NCBI GenBank assembly: GCA_964017045.1
Contig: OZ024794.1
Location: 22,294,359-22,358,358 of the forward strand
From: Omphiscola glabra
Lineage: Eukaryota; Mollusca; Gastropoda; Lymnaeidae
Length of the DNA: 64,000 bases
Reading direction: 5' to 3'
Positions within the stretch are counted from its first letter, which is position 1. Each line of letters begins with the position of its first letter. The notes under the pieces are model-generated. The model worked only from the letters and a program-made list of their open reading frames with translations, did not search any database and was not told the DNA's origin. Below, piece by piece: positions 33,053-45,095 of the stretch. The translations under genes and the position numbers were made by a program.

Positions 33053-34046
33053 CTTAGCGTGCGTTGTTCTTATATTTCATTTGGACTTGAAGTTGTTTGT
33101 TTTTCCTCCTAATTTCATTCCCATGTTTGAAAAAGTTCAATGTGGTGTCTCAGCTTTTGAAGTCTTCCTATTTGTTTAATTTCGATGGTTCCTCTGAATG
33201 ATTTAGTTGGATTGGCCTAAAGGGATTTTGGAGCGGGCATGCTAGTTATGCAAGTTTCGCTCTAAAAATAAACCCCGTTGTATGATGATGTACCTGGTCT
33301 TCCGATCTGAAATCTGATATTTAAAAATTGTCCTCGATTTTTTTTTGATGTTTTGATTTTTTTAAATTTTTTGGAGTCCACGTGGCTCTGTTAGCCAACG
33401 ATATCAATAGTTCCGCGCCGACGGGGTAGGCATTGTTCCTAACTTGTAGATGCAAATATTTTGGCTCAGTCACAAAGTACTTTGTGGGGAAAATTTAAAT
33501 ACTTATTAGTAAAACAGATATATTGAAATGTGTCTTTCATTAAAGGCTGTGAGGGGGAAAAAACTCACCTCCGTTTTTTTATATTAATTGATGTCATACA
33601 ATCACTACAATATAAATAGTGGTCATATAGTCACTACAATATTAATAGTGGTCATACAGACACTATAATAAACATGATCACACTAATAATAAGTCTTTAG
33701 TGGATACTTGGTATACTTTTTTGTTAGAAAGCGTGGCTATTGAAGTGGCTTGGTAACCAGATGTGGGGCTGAAATTTTTTGTAAAAGCTACTGCCCACTG
33801 TGGCGCCTTGCGAGTTTCTATAAACAAGTTCTTGGCTATTACTAGACGCCTTTTGCCCTGGTCGGTATAGACATATTAATTTCTGCACCCGATTGTTATC
33901 GATCGAACTAGGAACTGGCGTTGTCGATAACATTGCCACCGGCCTTGATCCAACGGCAACCTCTGTGCCTATGATCCTTCCGTTAGTTAACACAGCCACC
34001 CAATCCTGCTGCTCCGTTTCTAATCAAAGTCGGGTTGGTAGACACA
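33053..34046. other. Unassigned DNA
   Basis: Includes a 29-bp unit present about 2.5 times at 33599-33670 (cactacaatattaatagtgg). The segment 33724-34020 is treated separately. Confidence 0.5.
33724..34020 (-). CDS. Possible coding relic, unrecognised
   Basis: An open minus-strand stretch of about 99 codons with balanced composition. It reads E-T-E-Q-Q-D-W-V-A-V-L-T-N-G-R-I-I-G-T, then R-P-V-A-M-L-S-T-T-P-V-P-S-S-I-D, and ends S-H-F-N-S-H-A-F. It is not repetitive, unlike most open frames here. I recognise no domain. It could be an exon, a decayed transposon ORF or chance. Splice signals are weak. Confidence 0.2.
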   Translation of the reverse strand, partial: ETEQQDWVAVLTNGRIIGTEVAVGSRPVAMLSTTPVPSSIDNNRVQKLICLYRPGQKASSNSQELVYRNSQGATVGSSFYKKFQPHIWLPSHFNSHAF

Positions 34047-34474
34047 TTGTGACCGTCTGAGACATTGACAGAAGTTGTCTCTAGGTGGACTGTGGCCGTC
34101 TGAGATAATGACGGAAGTAGTCTCTAAGTGGATTGTGACCGTCTGAGATAGTGACAGAAGTGGTCTCTAAATGGATTGTGACCGTCTGAAACATTGACAG
34201 AAGTGGTCTCTATATGGATTGTGACCGTCTGAGACATTGACAGAAGTGGTCTCTAAGTGGATTGTGACCGTCTGAGACATTGACAGAAGTGGTCTCTAAG
34301 TGGATTGTGACCGTCTGAGACATTGACAGAAGTTGTCTCTAAGTGGATTGTGACCGTCTGAGACATTGACAGAAGTGGTCTCTAAGTGGATTGTGACCGT
34401 CTGAGACATTGACAGAAGTGGTCTCTAAGTGGATTGTGACCGTCTGACACATTGACAGAAGTGGTCTCTAAGTG
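34047..34474. repeat. 43-bp minisatellite, about 10 copies
   Basis: The unit contains gtgaccgtctgagacattga followed by cagaagtggtctctaagtgg. Confidence 0.95.
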
Positions 34475-34632
34475 ATGGAAACGTTCTGTATGGATTTTTG
34501 TTTTGTTATATAAGTGTTGATTATTTTAACGGTCAATTTATGACTTGCAAGACATGGCATTTGCCTTTCGTCAATAAAGTTTTTTTCGAGATGATCGAAA
34601 TTTGTATTTTGCTCATACATACAGTGGGAGAC

Positions 34633-35095
34633 AGTGTTAGGTTATGCTGTATCAGAGTGTTAGGTTATGTTGTATCAGAGTGTTAGGTTATGTTGTATCA
34701 GAGTGTTAGGTTATGTTGTATCAGAGTGTTAGGTTATGTTGTATCAGAGTGTTAGGTTATGTTGTATCAGAGTGTTAGGTTATGTTGTATCAGAGTGTTA
34801 GGTTATGTTGTATCAGAGTTTTAGGTTATGTTGTATCAGAGTGTTAGGTTATGTTGTATCAGAGTGTTAGGTTATGTTGTATCAGAGTGTTAGGTTATGT
34901 TGTATCAGAGTGTTAGGTTATGTTGTATCAGAGTGTTAGGTTATGTTGTATCAGAGTGTTAGGTTATGTTGTATCAGAGTTTTAGGTTATGTTGTATCAG
35001 AGTTTTAGGTTATGCTGTATCAGAGTTTTAGGTTATGTTGTATCACAGTGTTAGGTTATGTTGTATCACAGTGTTAGGTTATGTTGTATCAGAGT
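34633..35095. repeat. 23-bp minisatellite, about 20 copies
   Basis: The unit is gtgttaggttatgttgtatc + aga. The centre is very homogeneous. Variants (ttttagg, atgctg, tcacag) cluster at the right edge. Confidence 0.96.
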
Positions 35096-35104
35096 GTCTC
35101 CTCG

Positions 35105-35400
35105 ATTAACACATCCGATGCCACTATTATCCTGGTGCACACTTTAAATACCGCTATCATCCTGATACATTTCCGATACCACTATTATCCTGAAGTATTT
35201 CTGATGCAACTATCATCCTAATAATATATTTTCGGTACCACTATCGTCCTAAAACTTTACCGAGACCACTTATATCCTGATAAAACCTGTCGATACCATT
35301 CTCATCCTATTTTTCCGATACCACTTATATCCTAAAACACACTTACAATACCACTATCATCATGATAACTATATTCGACACCTCCATCATCCTAATCAAA
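35105..35400. repeat. Degenerate about 30-bp tandem repeat
   Basis: About nine diverged copies built on ccgataccactatcatcctg, with frequent indels. Likely an old array. Confidence 0.8.
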
Positions 35401-35447
35401 AAATCTCACCACTTTTCATACTGATCAGTTTTCGTTGGCTGCAGGCA

Positions 35448-35972
35448 CATGTACTTACTTACTCAGTTGCCTCCCCCCCCCCTCTTAGCATTGTTCATGT
35501 ACTTACATACTTGCCTCCTCCCCTCTTAGCATTGTTCATGTACTTACATACTTGCCTCCTCCCCTCTTAGCATTGTTCATGTACTTACATACTTGCCTCC
35601 CTCCCCTCTTAGCATTGTTCATGTACTTACATACTTGCCTCCTCCCCTCTTAGCATTGCTCATGTACTTACATACTTGCCTCCTCCCCTCTTAGCATTGT
35701 TCATGTACTTACATACTTGCCTCCTCCCCTCTTAGCATTGCTCATGTACTTACATACTTGCCTCCTCCCCTCTTAGCATTGCTCATGTACTTACATACTT
35801 GCCTCCTCCCCTCTTAGCATTGCTCATGTACTTACATACTTGCCTCCTCCCCTCTTAGCATTGCTCATGTACTTACATACTTGCCTCCTCCCCTCTTAGC
35901 ATTGCTCATGTACTTACATACTTGCCTCCTCCCCTCTTAGCATTGCTCATGTACTTACATACTTGCCTCCTA
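35448..35972. repeat. 41-bp minisatellite, about 13 copies
   Basis: The unit contains tgcctcctcccctcttagca followed by ttgttcatgtacttacatac. The left copies have ttgttc and the right copies ttgctc. Confidence 0.96.
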
Positions 35973-36063
35973 CGTGCTTTTGCTCTATGTTGATACAATT
36001 ATTGTGAATTATTCCCAGAAATTATAGTTCAACTGCCAGTATGCGCATACGGTTCAAAGAGAA

Positions 36064-36408
36064 TGATTTCTGAACATCATCACAATTAATCATAATGATT
36101 TCTGAACATCATCACAATTAATCATAATGATTTCTGAACATCATCACAATTAATCATAATGATTTCTGAACATCATACCAGTTAATCATAATGATTTCTG
36201 AACATCATCACAATTAATCATAATGATTTCTGAACATCATCACAATTAATCATAATGATTTCTGAACATCATCACAATTAATCATAATGATTTCTGAACA
36301 TCATACCAGTTAATCATAATGATTTCTGAACATCATCACAATTAATCATAATGATTTCTGAACATCATCACAATTAATCATAATGATTTCTGAACATCAT
36401 CACAATTA
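36064..36408. repeat. 32-bp minisatellite with 4-mer order
   Basis: Eleven copies of aatgatttctgaacatcatc + acaattaatcat. The fourth and eighth copies carry ataccagtt instead of cacaatt, which reveals a 128-bp higher-order unit. Confidence 0.95.
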
Positions 36409-36577
36409 ATGTTAAATGTTCACAAGAGAGCAATATCTTGTTAAATGTTCACAAGAGAGCAATATCTTGTTAAATGTTCACAAGAGAGCAATATCTTGTT
36501 AAATGTCCACAAGAGAGCAATATCTTGTTAAATGTTCACAAGAGAGCAATATCTTGTTAAATGTCCACAAGAAAGCA
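36409..36577. repeat. 29-bp minisatellite, about 6 copies
   Basis: The unit is gttaaatgttcacaagagag + caatatctt. It begins directly at the end of the 32-bp array. Confidence 0.95.
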
Positions 36578-37169
36578 AACTTCAACCTCTTCCTCCCCCT
36601 CTCCACCCCTCTTAACCTCTCCCACTTTCGACCAGCGGTCTCCCGGCTTCCAGAGTGTGCCAAGTCTGAGGGACACAACATGGCGCTATTGATTCTCTCT
36701 GCTCTACTTGTGTTGTACTCGCAGGGGTAACATGATTGCAGAATCTACTCCCGTCCATCACAATCCCCCCTCTGCGGACCTCACCCCCATAACACAGTAA
36801 TACCCCCCTCCCTTTCATTTGTTTTACACCCTAATCCAAAAAGTCGACTTTAAATGACATTTACCGTTGGTGTTGTTTTTTCAAACGAATGGTATCGATT
36901 CCACATTTTATCGTGAAGTGTTCAGACAGGGTATCGCCAGTTTAAGTTAACACTGGGATGGGTTGCACGTTACAGAGTGGAAGCGAAGAGAGCTGAGCAG
37001 TGTTTGCTCACTGGAGCGGGCCCGTGTGCGTCTTTACTGACTATTTCCATAGGATAAATTAATGAGGGCCATTGATATCGGGTTAGTTTATGTGTATGTG
37101 TGTGTGTGTGTGAATCTTCGTTTACTACTGAAATGTGTCACCGAGTTCATTCTATTTAACCTCGTCACA
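36578..37169. other. Unassigned DNA
   Basis: C/T-rich at 36580-36640. A short (TG)n tract lies at 37089-37112. No gene recognised. Confidence 0.5.
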
Positions 37170-37690
37170 TTGTGGTCTAGTATCTTACGTCATGTTAGCA
37201 GTGCATTTTGGTCTAGTATATTACGTCATATTAACAGTGCATTGTGGTCTAGTGTATAACGTCATATTAGCAGTGCATTGTGGTCTAGTGTATTACGTCA
37301 TATTAGCAGTGCATTGTGGTCTAGTGTATTACGTCATATTAGCAGTGCATTGTGGTCTAGTGTATTACGTCATATTAGCAGTGCATTGTGGTCTAGTGTA
37401 TTACGTCATATTAGCCGTGAATTGTGGTCTAGTGTATAGCATCATATTAGCAGTGCATTGTGGTGTAGTGCATTATGTCATATTAGCAGTGCATTGTGGT
37501 CTAGTGTATTACGTCATATTAGCAGTGCATTGTGGTCTAGTGTATTACGTCATATTAGCCGTGAATTGTGGTCTAGTGTATAGCGTCATATTAGCAGTGC
37601 ATTGTGGTGTAGTGCATTATGTCATATTAGCAGTGCATTGTGGTCTAGTGTATAGCGTCATATTAGCAGTGCATTGTGGTCTACCATATT
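37170..37690. repeat. 36-bp minisatellite with block duplication
   Basis: About 14 copies of ttgtggtctagtgtattacg + tcatattagcagtgca. A run with the variants gccgtgaa, tatagc and gtagtgcattatg occurs twice in the same order, so a multi-unit block was duplicated. The period is divisible by 3, leaving a 203-codon open frame (VYYVILAVHCGL repeats) that I do not consider a gene. Confidence 0.95.
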
Positions 37691-38109
37691 ACGTCAGTGA
37701 GCCGAGATTCTATTCTAGTGATTACTTTATTCCTGAAATACTTTGATATAGTTAATTCAGTCAACAAAATTCAACCTCTTCAAACTTTGAATGAACACCC
37801 AGTCCCTTTATTTTGCAGCTATTTTCAATAAATTGACCTAGACTATTCGTTTATATCACACTTAATGGACGAAGCCACTATTTCGTTTACACTCACATAT
37901 TCCTCATACATTACCATTATTTATGACGTTATATAAGTTTGTCATCTAATTCTTTGTGAAGCCTTTTAAGATTCTCCACATACCCACATACCCCCCCACT
38001 TAACCACACCCAAAACCTTTTTCTTAACAAATAAATTTGTGTCTATTCTACTCAACTCCCAACACTACTTTGTTTTTGTTAATATTTTCTGACGTCTGCG
38101 AACAAAATA
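37691..38109. other. Unassigned DNA
   Basis: AT-rich. No recognised feature. Confidence 0.5.
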
Positions 38110-38317
38110 TCCTGGCCATGTCCCACATATCCTGGCCATGCCCCACATATCCTGGCCATGTCCCACATATCCTGGCCATGTCCCACATATCCTGGCCATG
38201 TCCCACATATCCTGGCCATGTTTCACATATACTGGCCATGTCCCACATATCCTGGCCATGTCCCACATATCCTGGCCATGTCCCACATATCCTGGCCATG
38301 TCCCACATATCCTGTAG
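38110..38317. repeat. 20-bp minisatellite, about 10 copies
   Basis: The unit is tcctggccatgtcccacata. Almost uniform, with one variant copy (tttcac, actgg) near 38220. Confidence 0.95.
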
Positions 38318-38523
38318 CGGTGAATGTCTGGTTCACAGTTTAGTCTAATCTTACATATTTAAAAAAATCAAAGTGTATCAGATCCTCCGTCAGCATTTCA
38401 CTTTGCATGTATTTTTTAAATCGTTAGCATTTTTTAGGGAAGATTAATAATTTTTATCAAGACAAGCAATACGTTTTTAAAGTTTAATTGCATTACTTCC
38501 CTTGAAACTGCCAAGAAAATGAA

Positions 38524-39218
38524 ATATCTGATTGTGAGAATCAAATGGTTTGTGATGATCAAATGGTTTCTGAGAATCAAATGGTTTGTGATGATCATAT
38601 GGTTTGTGAGGATCAAATGGTTTGTGAGATTCAAATGGTTTGTGAGGATCAAATGGTTTGTGAGATTCAAATGGTTTGTGAGGATCAAATGGTTTGTGAG
38701 ATTCAAATGGTTTGTGAGGATCAAATGGTTTGTGAGAATCAAATGGTTTCTGAGAGTCAAATGGTTTGTGATGATCAAATGGTTTCTGAGAATCAAATGG
38801 TTTGTGATGATCAAATGGTTTCTAAGAATCAAATTGTTTGTGATGATCAAATGGTTTCTGAGAGTCAAATGGTTTGTGATGATCAAATGGTTTCTAAGAA
38901 TCAAATTGTTTGTGATGATCAAATGGTTTCTGAGAGTCAAACGCTTTGTGATGATCAAATGGTTTCTGATAATCAAATGGTTTGTGATGATCAAATGGTT
39001 TTTAAGAATCAAATTGTTTGTGATGATCAAATGGTTTCTGAGAGTCAAATGGTTTGTGATGATCAAAAAGTTTCTGAGATTCAAATGGTTTGTGATGATC
39101 AAAAAGTTTCTGAGATTCAAATGGTTTGTGAGGATCAAATGGTTTCAGAGAATCGAATGTTTTGTGGGGATCAAATGGTTTCTGAGAATCAAATGTTTTG
39201 TGGGGATCAAATGGTTTC
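38524..39218. repeat. 18-bp minisatellite with 36- and 72-bp order
   Basis: About 38 copies of gatcaaatggtttgtgag. The left part alternates gaggatc and gagattc forms. The middle shows a 72-bp unit (…tctaagaatcaaattg…tctgagagtcaaatgg…) repeated about three times. As 18 is divisible by 3, long frames of 226-245 codons are open in three frames at once, which argues against coding. Confidence 0.96.
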
Positions 39219-39329
39219 GCCCTGAAATAAGTCGTTGTTGTTGTTGCTATTTTTAGTTATACCGTAACTGTTAGTTCATGAAGTTAAGAGAGTAACTCCT
39301 TCCTCTTGCCCACTTACACCTTGAAATTA

Positions 39330-40012
39330 TGTGTCTGACTCGATCATTGAGTTGGCAAGTGTAGAGTCACTTCATTGTCTGACTCGATCATTAAGTTGTC
39401 AAGTGTAGAGTCACTTCATTGTCTGACTCGATCATTAAGTTGTCAAGTGTAGAGTCACTTCATTGTCTGACTCGATCATTAAGTTGTCAAGTGTAGAGTC
39501 ACTTCATTGTCTGACTCGATCATTGTCATCAAGTGTAGAGTCATTTCATTGTCTGACTCGATCATTGTCATCAAGTGTAGAGTCACTTCATTGTCTGACT
39601 CGATCATTGTCATCAAGTGTAGAGTCACTTCATTGTCTGACTCGATCATTGTCATCAAGTGTAGAGTCACTTCATTGTCTGACTCGATCATTGTCATCAA
39701 GTGTAGAGTCATTTCATTGTCTGACTCGATCATTGTCATCAAGTGTAGAGTCATTTCATTGTCTGACTCGAGCATTGTGTCGTCAAGTGTAGAGTCACTT
39801 CATTGTCTGACTCGATCATTAAGTTGTCAAGTGTAGAGTCATTTCATTGTCTGACTCGATCATTGTCATCAAGTGTAGAGTCACTTCATTGTCTGACTCG
39901 ATCATTGTCATCAAGTGTAGAGTCATTTCATTGTCTGACTCGATCATTGTCATCAAGTGTAGAGTCACTTCATTGTCTGACTCGAGCATTGTGTCGTCAA
40001 GTGTAGAGATAT
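39330..40012. repeat. 42-44 bp minisatellite, about 16 copies
   Basis: The unit contains gtagagtcacttcattgtct followed by gactcgatcatt. Three linker types (aagttgtc, gtcatc, gtgtcgtc) occur in blocks, and the block ending with gagcattgtgtcgtc appears twice. gagtc/gactc arms give each unit a small hairpin. Confidence 0.95.
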
Positions 40013-40128
40013 GCAGTGACTAGCAGTCTGGCTCTTTTCTTTTGTTTCAGATGTTTATAGAGGGAGATTCATAAATTGATCATACAATTTGACATTTAGC
40101 TAAACATAAGTCTCCAAAGAGTCTTATT

Positions 40129-40263
40129 CAGACCTGTTTACCCTCAACCTCTTAAAATCGTACAATATCATCACAAAATCATTCAACACATTACCTTAAT
40201 AGTAAATAAAATACAGTATATTTAATGTAAACAACCTCAAAATCGTTAGAGTAAACAGGTCTG
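40129..40263 (-). mobile_element. MITE copy 2 (TIR CAGACCTGTTTAC)
   Basis: A 135-bp element whose two ends, cagacctgtttac and gtaaacaggtctg, are perfect inverted complements. On minus it is collinear with the copies at 10559 and 56898 but lacks the 20-bp ggcgtacaatgtacgatttt block. It therefore represents the unexpanded state. No target duplication was confirmed. Confidence 0.9.
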
Positions 40264-40558
40264 CTTCTTTAACGTAAGGATATCGCTGTTAAGAGATCGC
40301 ATTAGAACCAGTGTCCATGATGCACTCATCCAATGTCTACGATGATGCTCGTAAAGGGACCAAAAAAGCACCATAACATGCCGCCTTTATTCTTTAACTT
40401 TGACATAGAAATACAGGCGCTATTTTAGTCTATCCACCCACCCTATCCCCCAGCCCCAAGCTCTTCTCTTCTGGTCCAACTCTGAACGCTTGGCTCAGTG
40501 ACACTCACGACTTGTTGAACAGAACTTTACATGATAAACGTCATCGGATTTCATCCCA
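40264..40558. other. Unassigned DNA
   Basis: No recognised feature. Confidence 0.5.
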
Positions 40559-40688
40559 TAAGGGTTTTACCCAATCCCACCAAGAGTTTTACCCAATCGC
40601 ATCAAGAGTTTTACCCAATCCCACCAAGGGTTTTACCCAATCCCACCAAGACTTTTACCCAATCCCACCAAGAGCTTTACCTAATCCT
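40559..40688. repeat. 22-bp tandem repeat, about 6 copies
   Basis: The unit is agttttacccaatcccacca + ag. Confidence 0.93.
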
Positions 40689-41709
40689 CACCCAACCATC
40701 TAAACATAGTCTACTCGTTTAAACGAACCCACCCACACACGACTCGCAATCAAAATTATTCCCAAATTATCCCTAATGAGACGTAAATGCAAACCCAACC
40801 TTGATATGGTGATTGTTGGGGGCGTGACCCCGACCGATTCTGTGCCGTACGTACGTTCGTACTACCTTTTTATGGTGGAGTTCAAAGTTACTGGATTTTC
40901 ATTGTGTCCCTTCAGCCGTTGTCAGGAATTTTACACGTAGTCAGGAAATGTACATGTGTTAGCGTTGTCCGGAAATATACATGCTCTTATGCTTATACAA
41001 GTCTTAGTGTACTTCATTGTGTAACTCTTGTACTACAGACCCGATTTTCGACCCCGGCGATAGAGAGAGAGCGATTACATCATTAGAGTCGTTAAGAGAT
41101 CAAGATACTGCAAAATGACGTCGTAGCTTTAAAATATGATATTCCTAAAAACTCGACTCCAAAAAGAATGCTCCAAATCCAAAAATCCCGTTTTTAACCA
41201 CAATGCCACATCGTGGGGTTTCTATCAGGAAATGCTTCACGATTGCCATCCACTGCACACCTATTAGATAAGCATAAGATTGACATCTGAAATCTGATTT
41301 TGACAACGCCATTGTTACCCGCCCATCGATCCTCCTCCATTGCGGCTGCTTGTTTGTTTGTTCCAATCATGCCATCAGTTATTGGGCGTTGTCACGTGTC
41401 TTTGGTAATGTTATCTATTGGCCATAGCTGTCCGGCATACCTAATTAATTATTCCACGTGCCAGGCAGTATTTTATCATTAATTGTTTTCTGTTTGATCC
41501 TGCAGCCAAGGGAGCTGGCGTAATGCTGCCAGGATTTGTTAGACAGAACTTGTGTTATTTTTAAATACGTGTGCCAGAGAGGAAAATAGTTATTTTAGCA
41601 TGTCAAAATTCTGTGTATGGTTTCGATAAATGTTTGCTTGCCCTATCTGATCAGAGTGGGCGTGGCGTACTGCAACTCAAAGTGCCAACTTCGTATTCAG
41701 TGTCATGGC
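40689..41709. other. Unassigned DNA
   Basis: Single-copy sequence. No convincing exon or element. Confidence 0.5.
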
Positions 41710-42170
41710 TGACTCTGCTTTCTGAGTCAACTTTCTGAGAGCACTTTCTGAGTCCACTTTCTGAGTCCACTTTTTGAGACCACTTTCTGAGACCACTTTC
41801 TGAGACCACTTTCTGAGTCCACTTTCTGAGACCACTTTCTGAGACCACATTTTGGGTCCACTTTCTGGGTCCACTTTCTGAGTCCACTTTCTGAGTCCAC
41901 TTTCTGGGTGCACTTTCTGAGTCCACTTTCTGAGTCCACTTTCTGGGTCCACTTTCTGAGTCCACTTTCTTGGTCCACATTCTGAGTCCACTTTCTGGGT
42001 CCACTTTCTGAGTCCACTTTCTTAGTCTACTTTCTGATTCCACTTTCTGAACCAACTTTCTGAACTCAATTTCATGACTCACTCTCTGAAACCACTTTTT
42101 GAACCCATGTTACGAACCGTCTTCCTGAGCCCTCTTTCGGAACCCACTTTCTGAACTCACTTTCGAAACC
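41710..42170. repeat. 13-bp minisatellite, about 30 copies
   Basis: The unit is ccactttctgagt, with gagac/gagtc/gggtc variants. The right third is heavily diverged. Minus-strand frames stay open as a 13-residue repeat (SESGLRKWTQKVD), which equals three monomers. Confidence 0.93.
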
Positions 42171-42520
42171 CACTTTTTTGAACTGCTTCTCCCAACTCAA
42201 TCTCCCAAATCAAATCAACTTATGATACCAACCACATTTTTTTATTTCAGTCTTTAACTGAGAAGCCCTAATCCAAACCCAATCTTCCTGACTATTAATT
42301 AAGCAACCCCCACCCCTCCCCCCATTCAGACAAATAGCCATCCTCCTCACAATCAGACGAATAACTAAGACCACACATTTCTGACAAGGGCTCTCAGTCG
42401 TTCATATCCGGGGTCAAACGCGCATCCTCTATATGGGAAATTGTTTTTTAATTTGTTTTACCACTAACACTCCATGATACAATTACATGCACATCAATTT
42501 GGTTTGGAAAATTACAAGGC
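42171..42520. other. Unassigned DNA
   Basis: Holds one diverged monomer of the 12.6 kb array (tcaacttatgataccaacca at about 42218-42237). No gene seen. Confidence 0.45.
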
Positions 42521-42842
42521 CCAGCCTATATCTCTGGTCAGCCTATATCTCTGGTCAGCCTATATCTCTGGTCAGCCTATATCTCTGGTCAGCCTATATC
42601 TCTGGTCAGCCTATATCTCTGGTCAGCCTATATCTCTGGTCAGCCTATATCTCTGGTCAGCCTATATCTCTGGTCAGCCTATATCTCTGGTCAGCCTATA
42701 TGTCTGGTCAGCCTATATCTCTGGTAAGCCTATATCTCTGGTCAGCCTATATCTCTTGTCAGCCTATATCTCTTGTCAGCCTATATCTCTGGTCAGCCTA
42801 TATCTCTGGTCAGCCTATATCTCTGGTCAGCCTATACATCTG
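42521..42842. repeat. 17-bp minisatellite, 19 copies
   Basis: The unit is cctatatctctggtcag, one of the most uniform arrays in the window. A few single changes (atgtctgg, ggtaag, cttgtc) sit in its right half. Confidence 0.97.
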
Positions 42843-43394
42843 GTTTCGCGGATTTCTACAGATCCAAAAATTTGGATTCCAGCCTTGTCGAAAGGAACTT
42901 CTAAAATATTTGGATTCTCATATTAACGCTGTTGTAAAATATGAAAATTAAAATTTCATATGAACCACAAACAAATATTGGGGCACAAATTCCGCTTAAA
43001 CTCTGAAGCTCTATGTGGAAAATGAATCCCCACTTTAAATCAAAATTAATACATGAAACCATCTAGTGCTTTTCTACTGACTTGTTAATTGTGCCATAAA
43101 ATTATGGTCCCCGTGCCTTACCGTGCATTCACACATGTGAATATTTCTGTACTCTCCAATCACTGTGCCGTCTTATGTGGGTCGCCTGCTTATCAGCTTC
43201 TGGCATATTTGTAAAACAATTATCGTCAAATAAACGGTGTAGGGGAGGGTGTGGGGAAATATTTTTCGATGTGGCTTATTTATTTATTAAACATGACGCT
43301 AGGTGGCGTGAGACAATGACGTCACGGGGTAAGGAAACGTGTACCAACACCATTTTCATGTCATATAAGCCTTTGCTTTTCCATCCATCCCTGT
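42843..43394. other. Unassigned DNA
   Basis: No recognised feature. Confidence 0.5.
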
Positions 43395-43765
43395 GGCGCT
43401 ACAGCCCACGTAGGGGTTTGGCCTGCATCACTACATCCTTCCACGAAGACATAATTAAGGCTTTTCTTTTCCATGCTTGGATTCCCAGCCGCTGTAGATC
43501 GTTTTCCACATCATCCATCCATCTAAGCCTAGGTCTGCCTTTGAGCCGCTTTCCCCTGGGTTTTTGATGATGTACCCTCTTCATTTCTCTGTGATTCGGC
43601 ATTCTCTCGAAGTCTCCGGCCCAGCGTAGCCTAACATGCCGTACTTCAGCTACTATCGTGGGATCCTGATATGTACTGTACAATTCATGGTTGATTCGTA
43701 TTCTCCATTCATATTCATCCTTTGTTGGCCCATATATTTTCCGGAGAACTTTGCTCTTACAATTA
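43395..43765 (-). mobile_element. LINE 3'-end coding relic
   Basis: C-terminal part of a third LINE ORF, minus strand. It is open from S-K-V-L-R-K-I-Y-G-P near 43760 through Y-E-W-R-I-R-I-N-H-E-L-Y, then V-R-L-R-W-A-G-D-F-E-R-M-P and G-K-R-L-K-G-R-P-R-L-R-W. It continues to V-E-N-D-L-Q-R-L-G-I and ends in W-K-D-V-V-M-Q-A-K-P-L-R-G-L just before a stop. The L-R-W-A-G-x…R-M and G-R-P-R-x-R-W-x-D-D motifs are standard for LINE C-termini. The frame is nearly intact, so this copy is younger than the other two LINE relics. The RT core is missing (5'-truncated insertion, as usual for LINEs). Confidence 0.9.
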
Positions 43766-44860
43766 TTTAATAGCCTTTTCCGTGTTTGTTAATGTGTTTG
43801 TTAAAGTCTTTGCTTTTAACTGAATCAAATCTACCACCGAACCCCCAATTATGAGTCGAAGACGAATTCTTAATCAAATAGAATTTCTGTATTCTTAAGT
43901 TATCTGGGTCAACACCACTCCCCCCCACCTTCCCCCCAAAAAATTGTGTTAAATCCACTGTGGGTGACGACGAAATGGATTACGGTGTCATCTATTTCCA
44001 ACATGTGTTATTTTTAAAGTGAGCTCGGGAACTGGTTACATCAATGAACAACACCACAACGCGGGTCTACCGCACCCATGGTATGTGTAGTGTGGAGTCA
44101 TTTAATCACCACCCTACCCTCACACCAGCCACTGACATTTTTCTCAAGATCATTCTTGCGAACATGATCCTTGGGTTTATGCTAATAGCTTTATAGAAAT
44201 AACAAGGGAGGAGTTGGGTGAGGTGGGGGGGTTGAGCGACACTTATGTAGGTCAGGAGATGTTTAAAGAAGGCCACTAGTTGCTCCGGTACCGCCTCTTG
44301 GACACTAGCCCTATCTGGGGCGGGTTGTAGGGGGGGGGGGGGGAAGCAGTGAAATCGTTACTGATGCTGCAGCTGTGGCGCCCTCACCACTAACCGCGAC
44401 CCGCGGAGGTCACGAGTGAGTAATCGGCGTACACGAGTCTGTTTGCGCGCCAGAATTCGGGTGTTGTGTTGTGGGATAATAACTGGATGAGATGAAAACA
44501 TTGCCGTCTTTTTAGTGCCACATAAACGCCCGACAATTATGTGTGAAACTTGTTTATTGGTGTGCATAGATTTACTCAGTTGGTGGGAAGGATTCTGTAC
44601 AAACTGAAGTTTCTGTGTAGCGTTCAGCAGTGTTGGTGATTTACATAGATCTACCCTTGCCATCGACTGTCTCTGTTTTCAGTTTGTAAACACCAAAGTT
44701 TCTGTGTTGCGTAAAGGTTTCTCAAACCATTCAACATACGCTACTTGTTGTGTCAGTTGCTAATTGTGACTAGCAAGAGACAAACATCAATTTAGCCGGT
44801 TGGTTTTACTTAGTAATGGAGCATACATGAAAACCAGAACCAAAGCATAACAGGACCGAC
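43766..44860. other. Unassigned DNA
   Basis: Contains G runs at about 44225-44235 and 44329-44343. Open frames show no known domain. Confidence 0.5.
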
Positions 44861-45095
44861 ATGTTACTGTGACCGTGTTACTGTGGTCATATTACTGTGG
44901 CCGTGTTACTGTGGTCATATTACTGTGGCCGTGTTACTGTAGTCATTTTACTGTGGTCACGTTACTGTGTTCAAGTTGCCGTGTCTGTGTTACTGTGGTC
45001 ATGTTACTGTGGCCATGTTACTGTGATCGTGCTGTTGTGTCCGTGTTACTGTGGCCGTGTTATCGTGGTCATATAATTGTTGTCATGTTACTGTG
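44861..45095. repeat. Degenerate 15-bp tandem repeat, about 16 copies
   Basis: The unit is gttactgtggtcata, with many substitutions. Confidence 0.88.

Noticed and set aside
37135..37746. 203-codon hydrophobic repeat frame that could pass for a membrane protein
   Set aside because: 36-bp tandem array. The hydrophobicity reflects T-rich monomers read in one frame.
38434..39256. Three overlapping frames of 226-245 codons
   Set aside because: 18-bp repeat open in three frames at once. A real gene would not need this.
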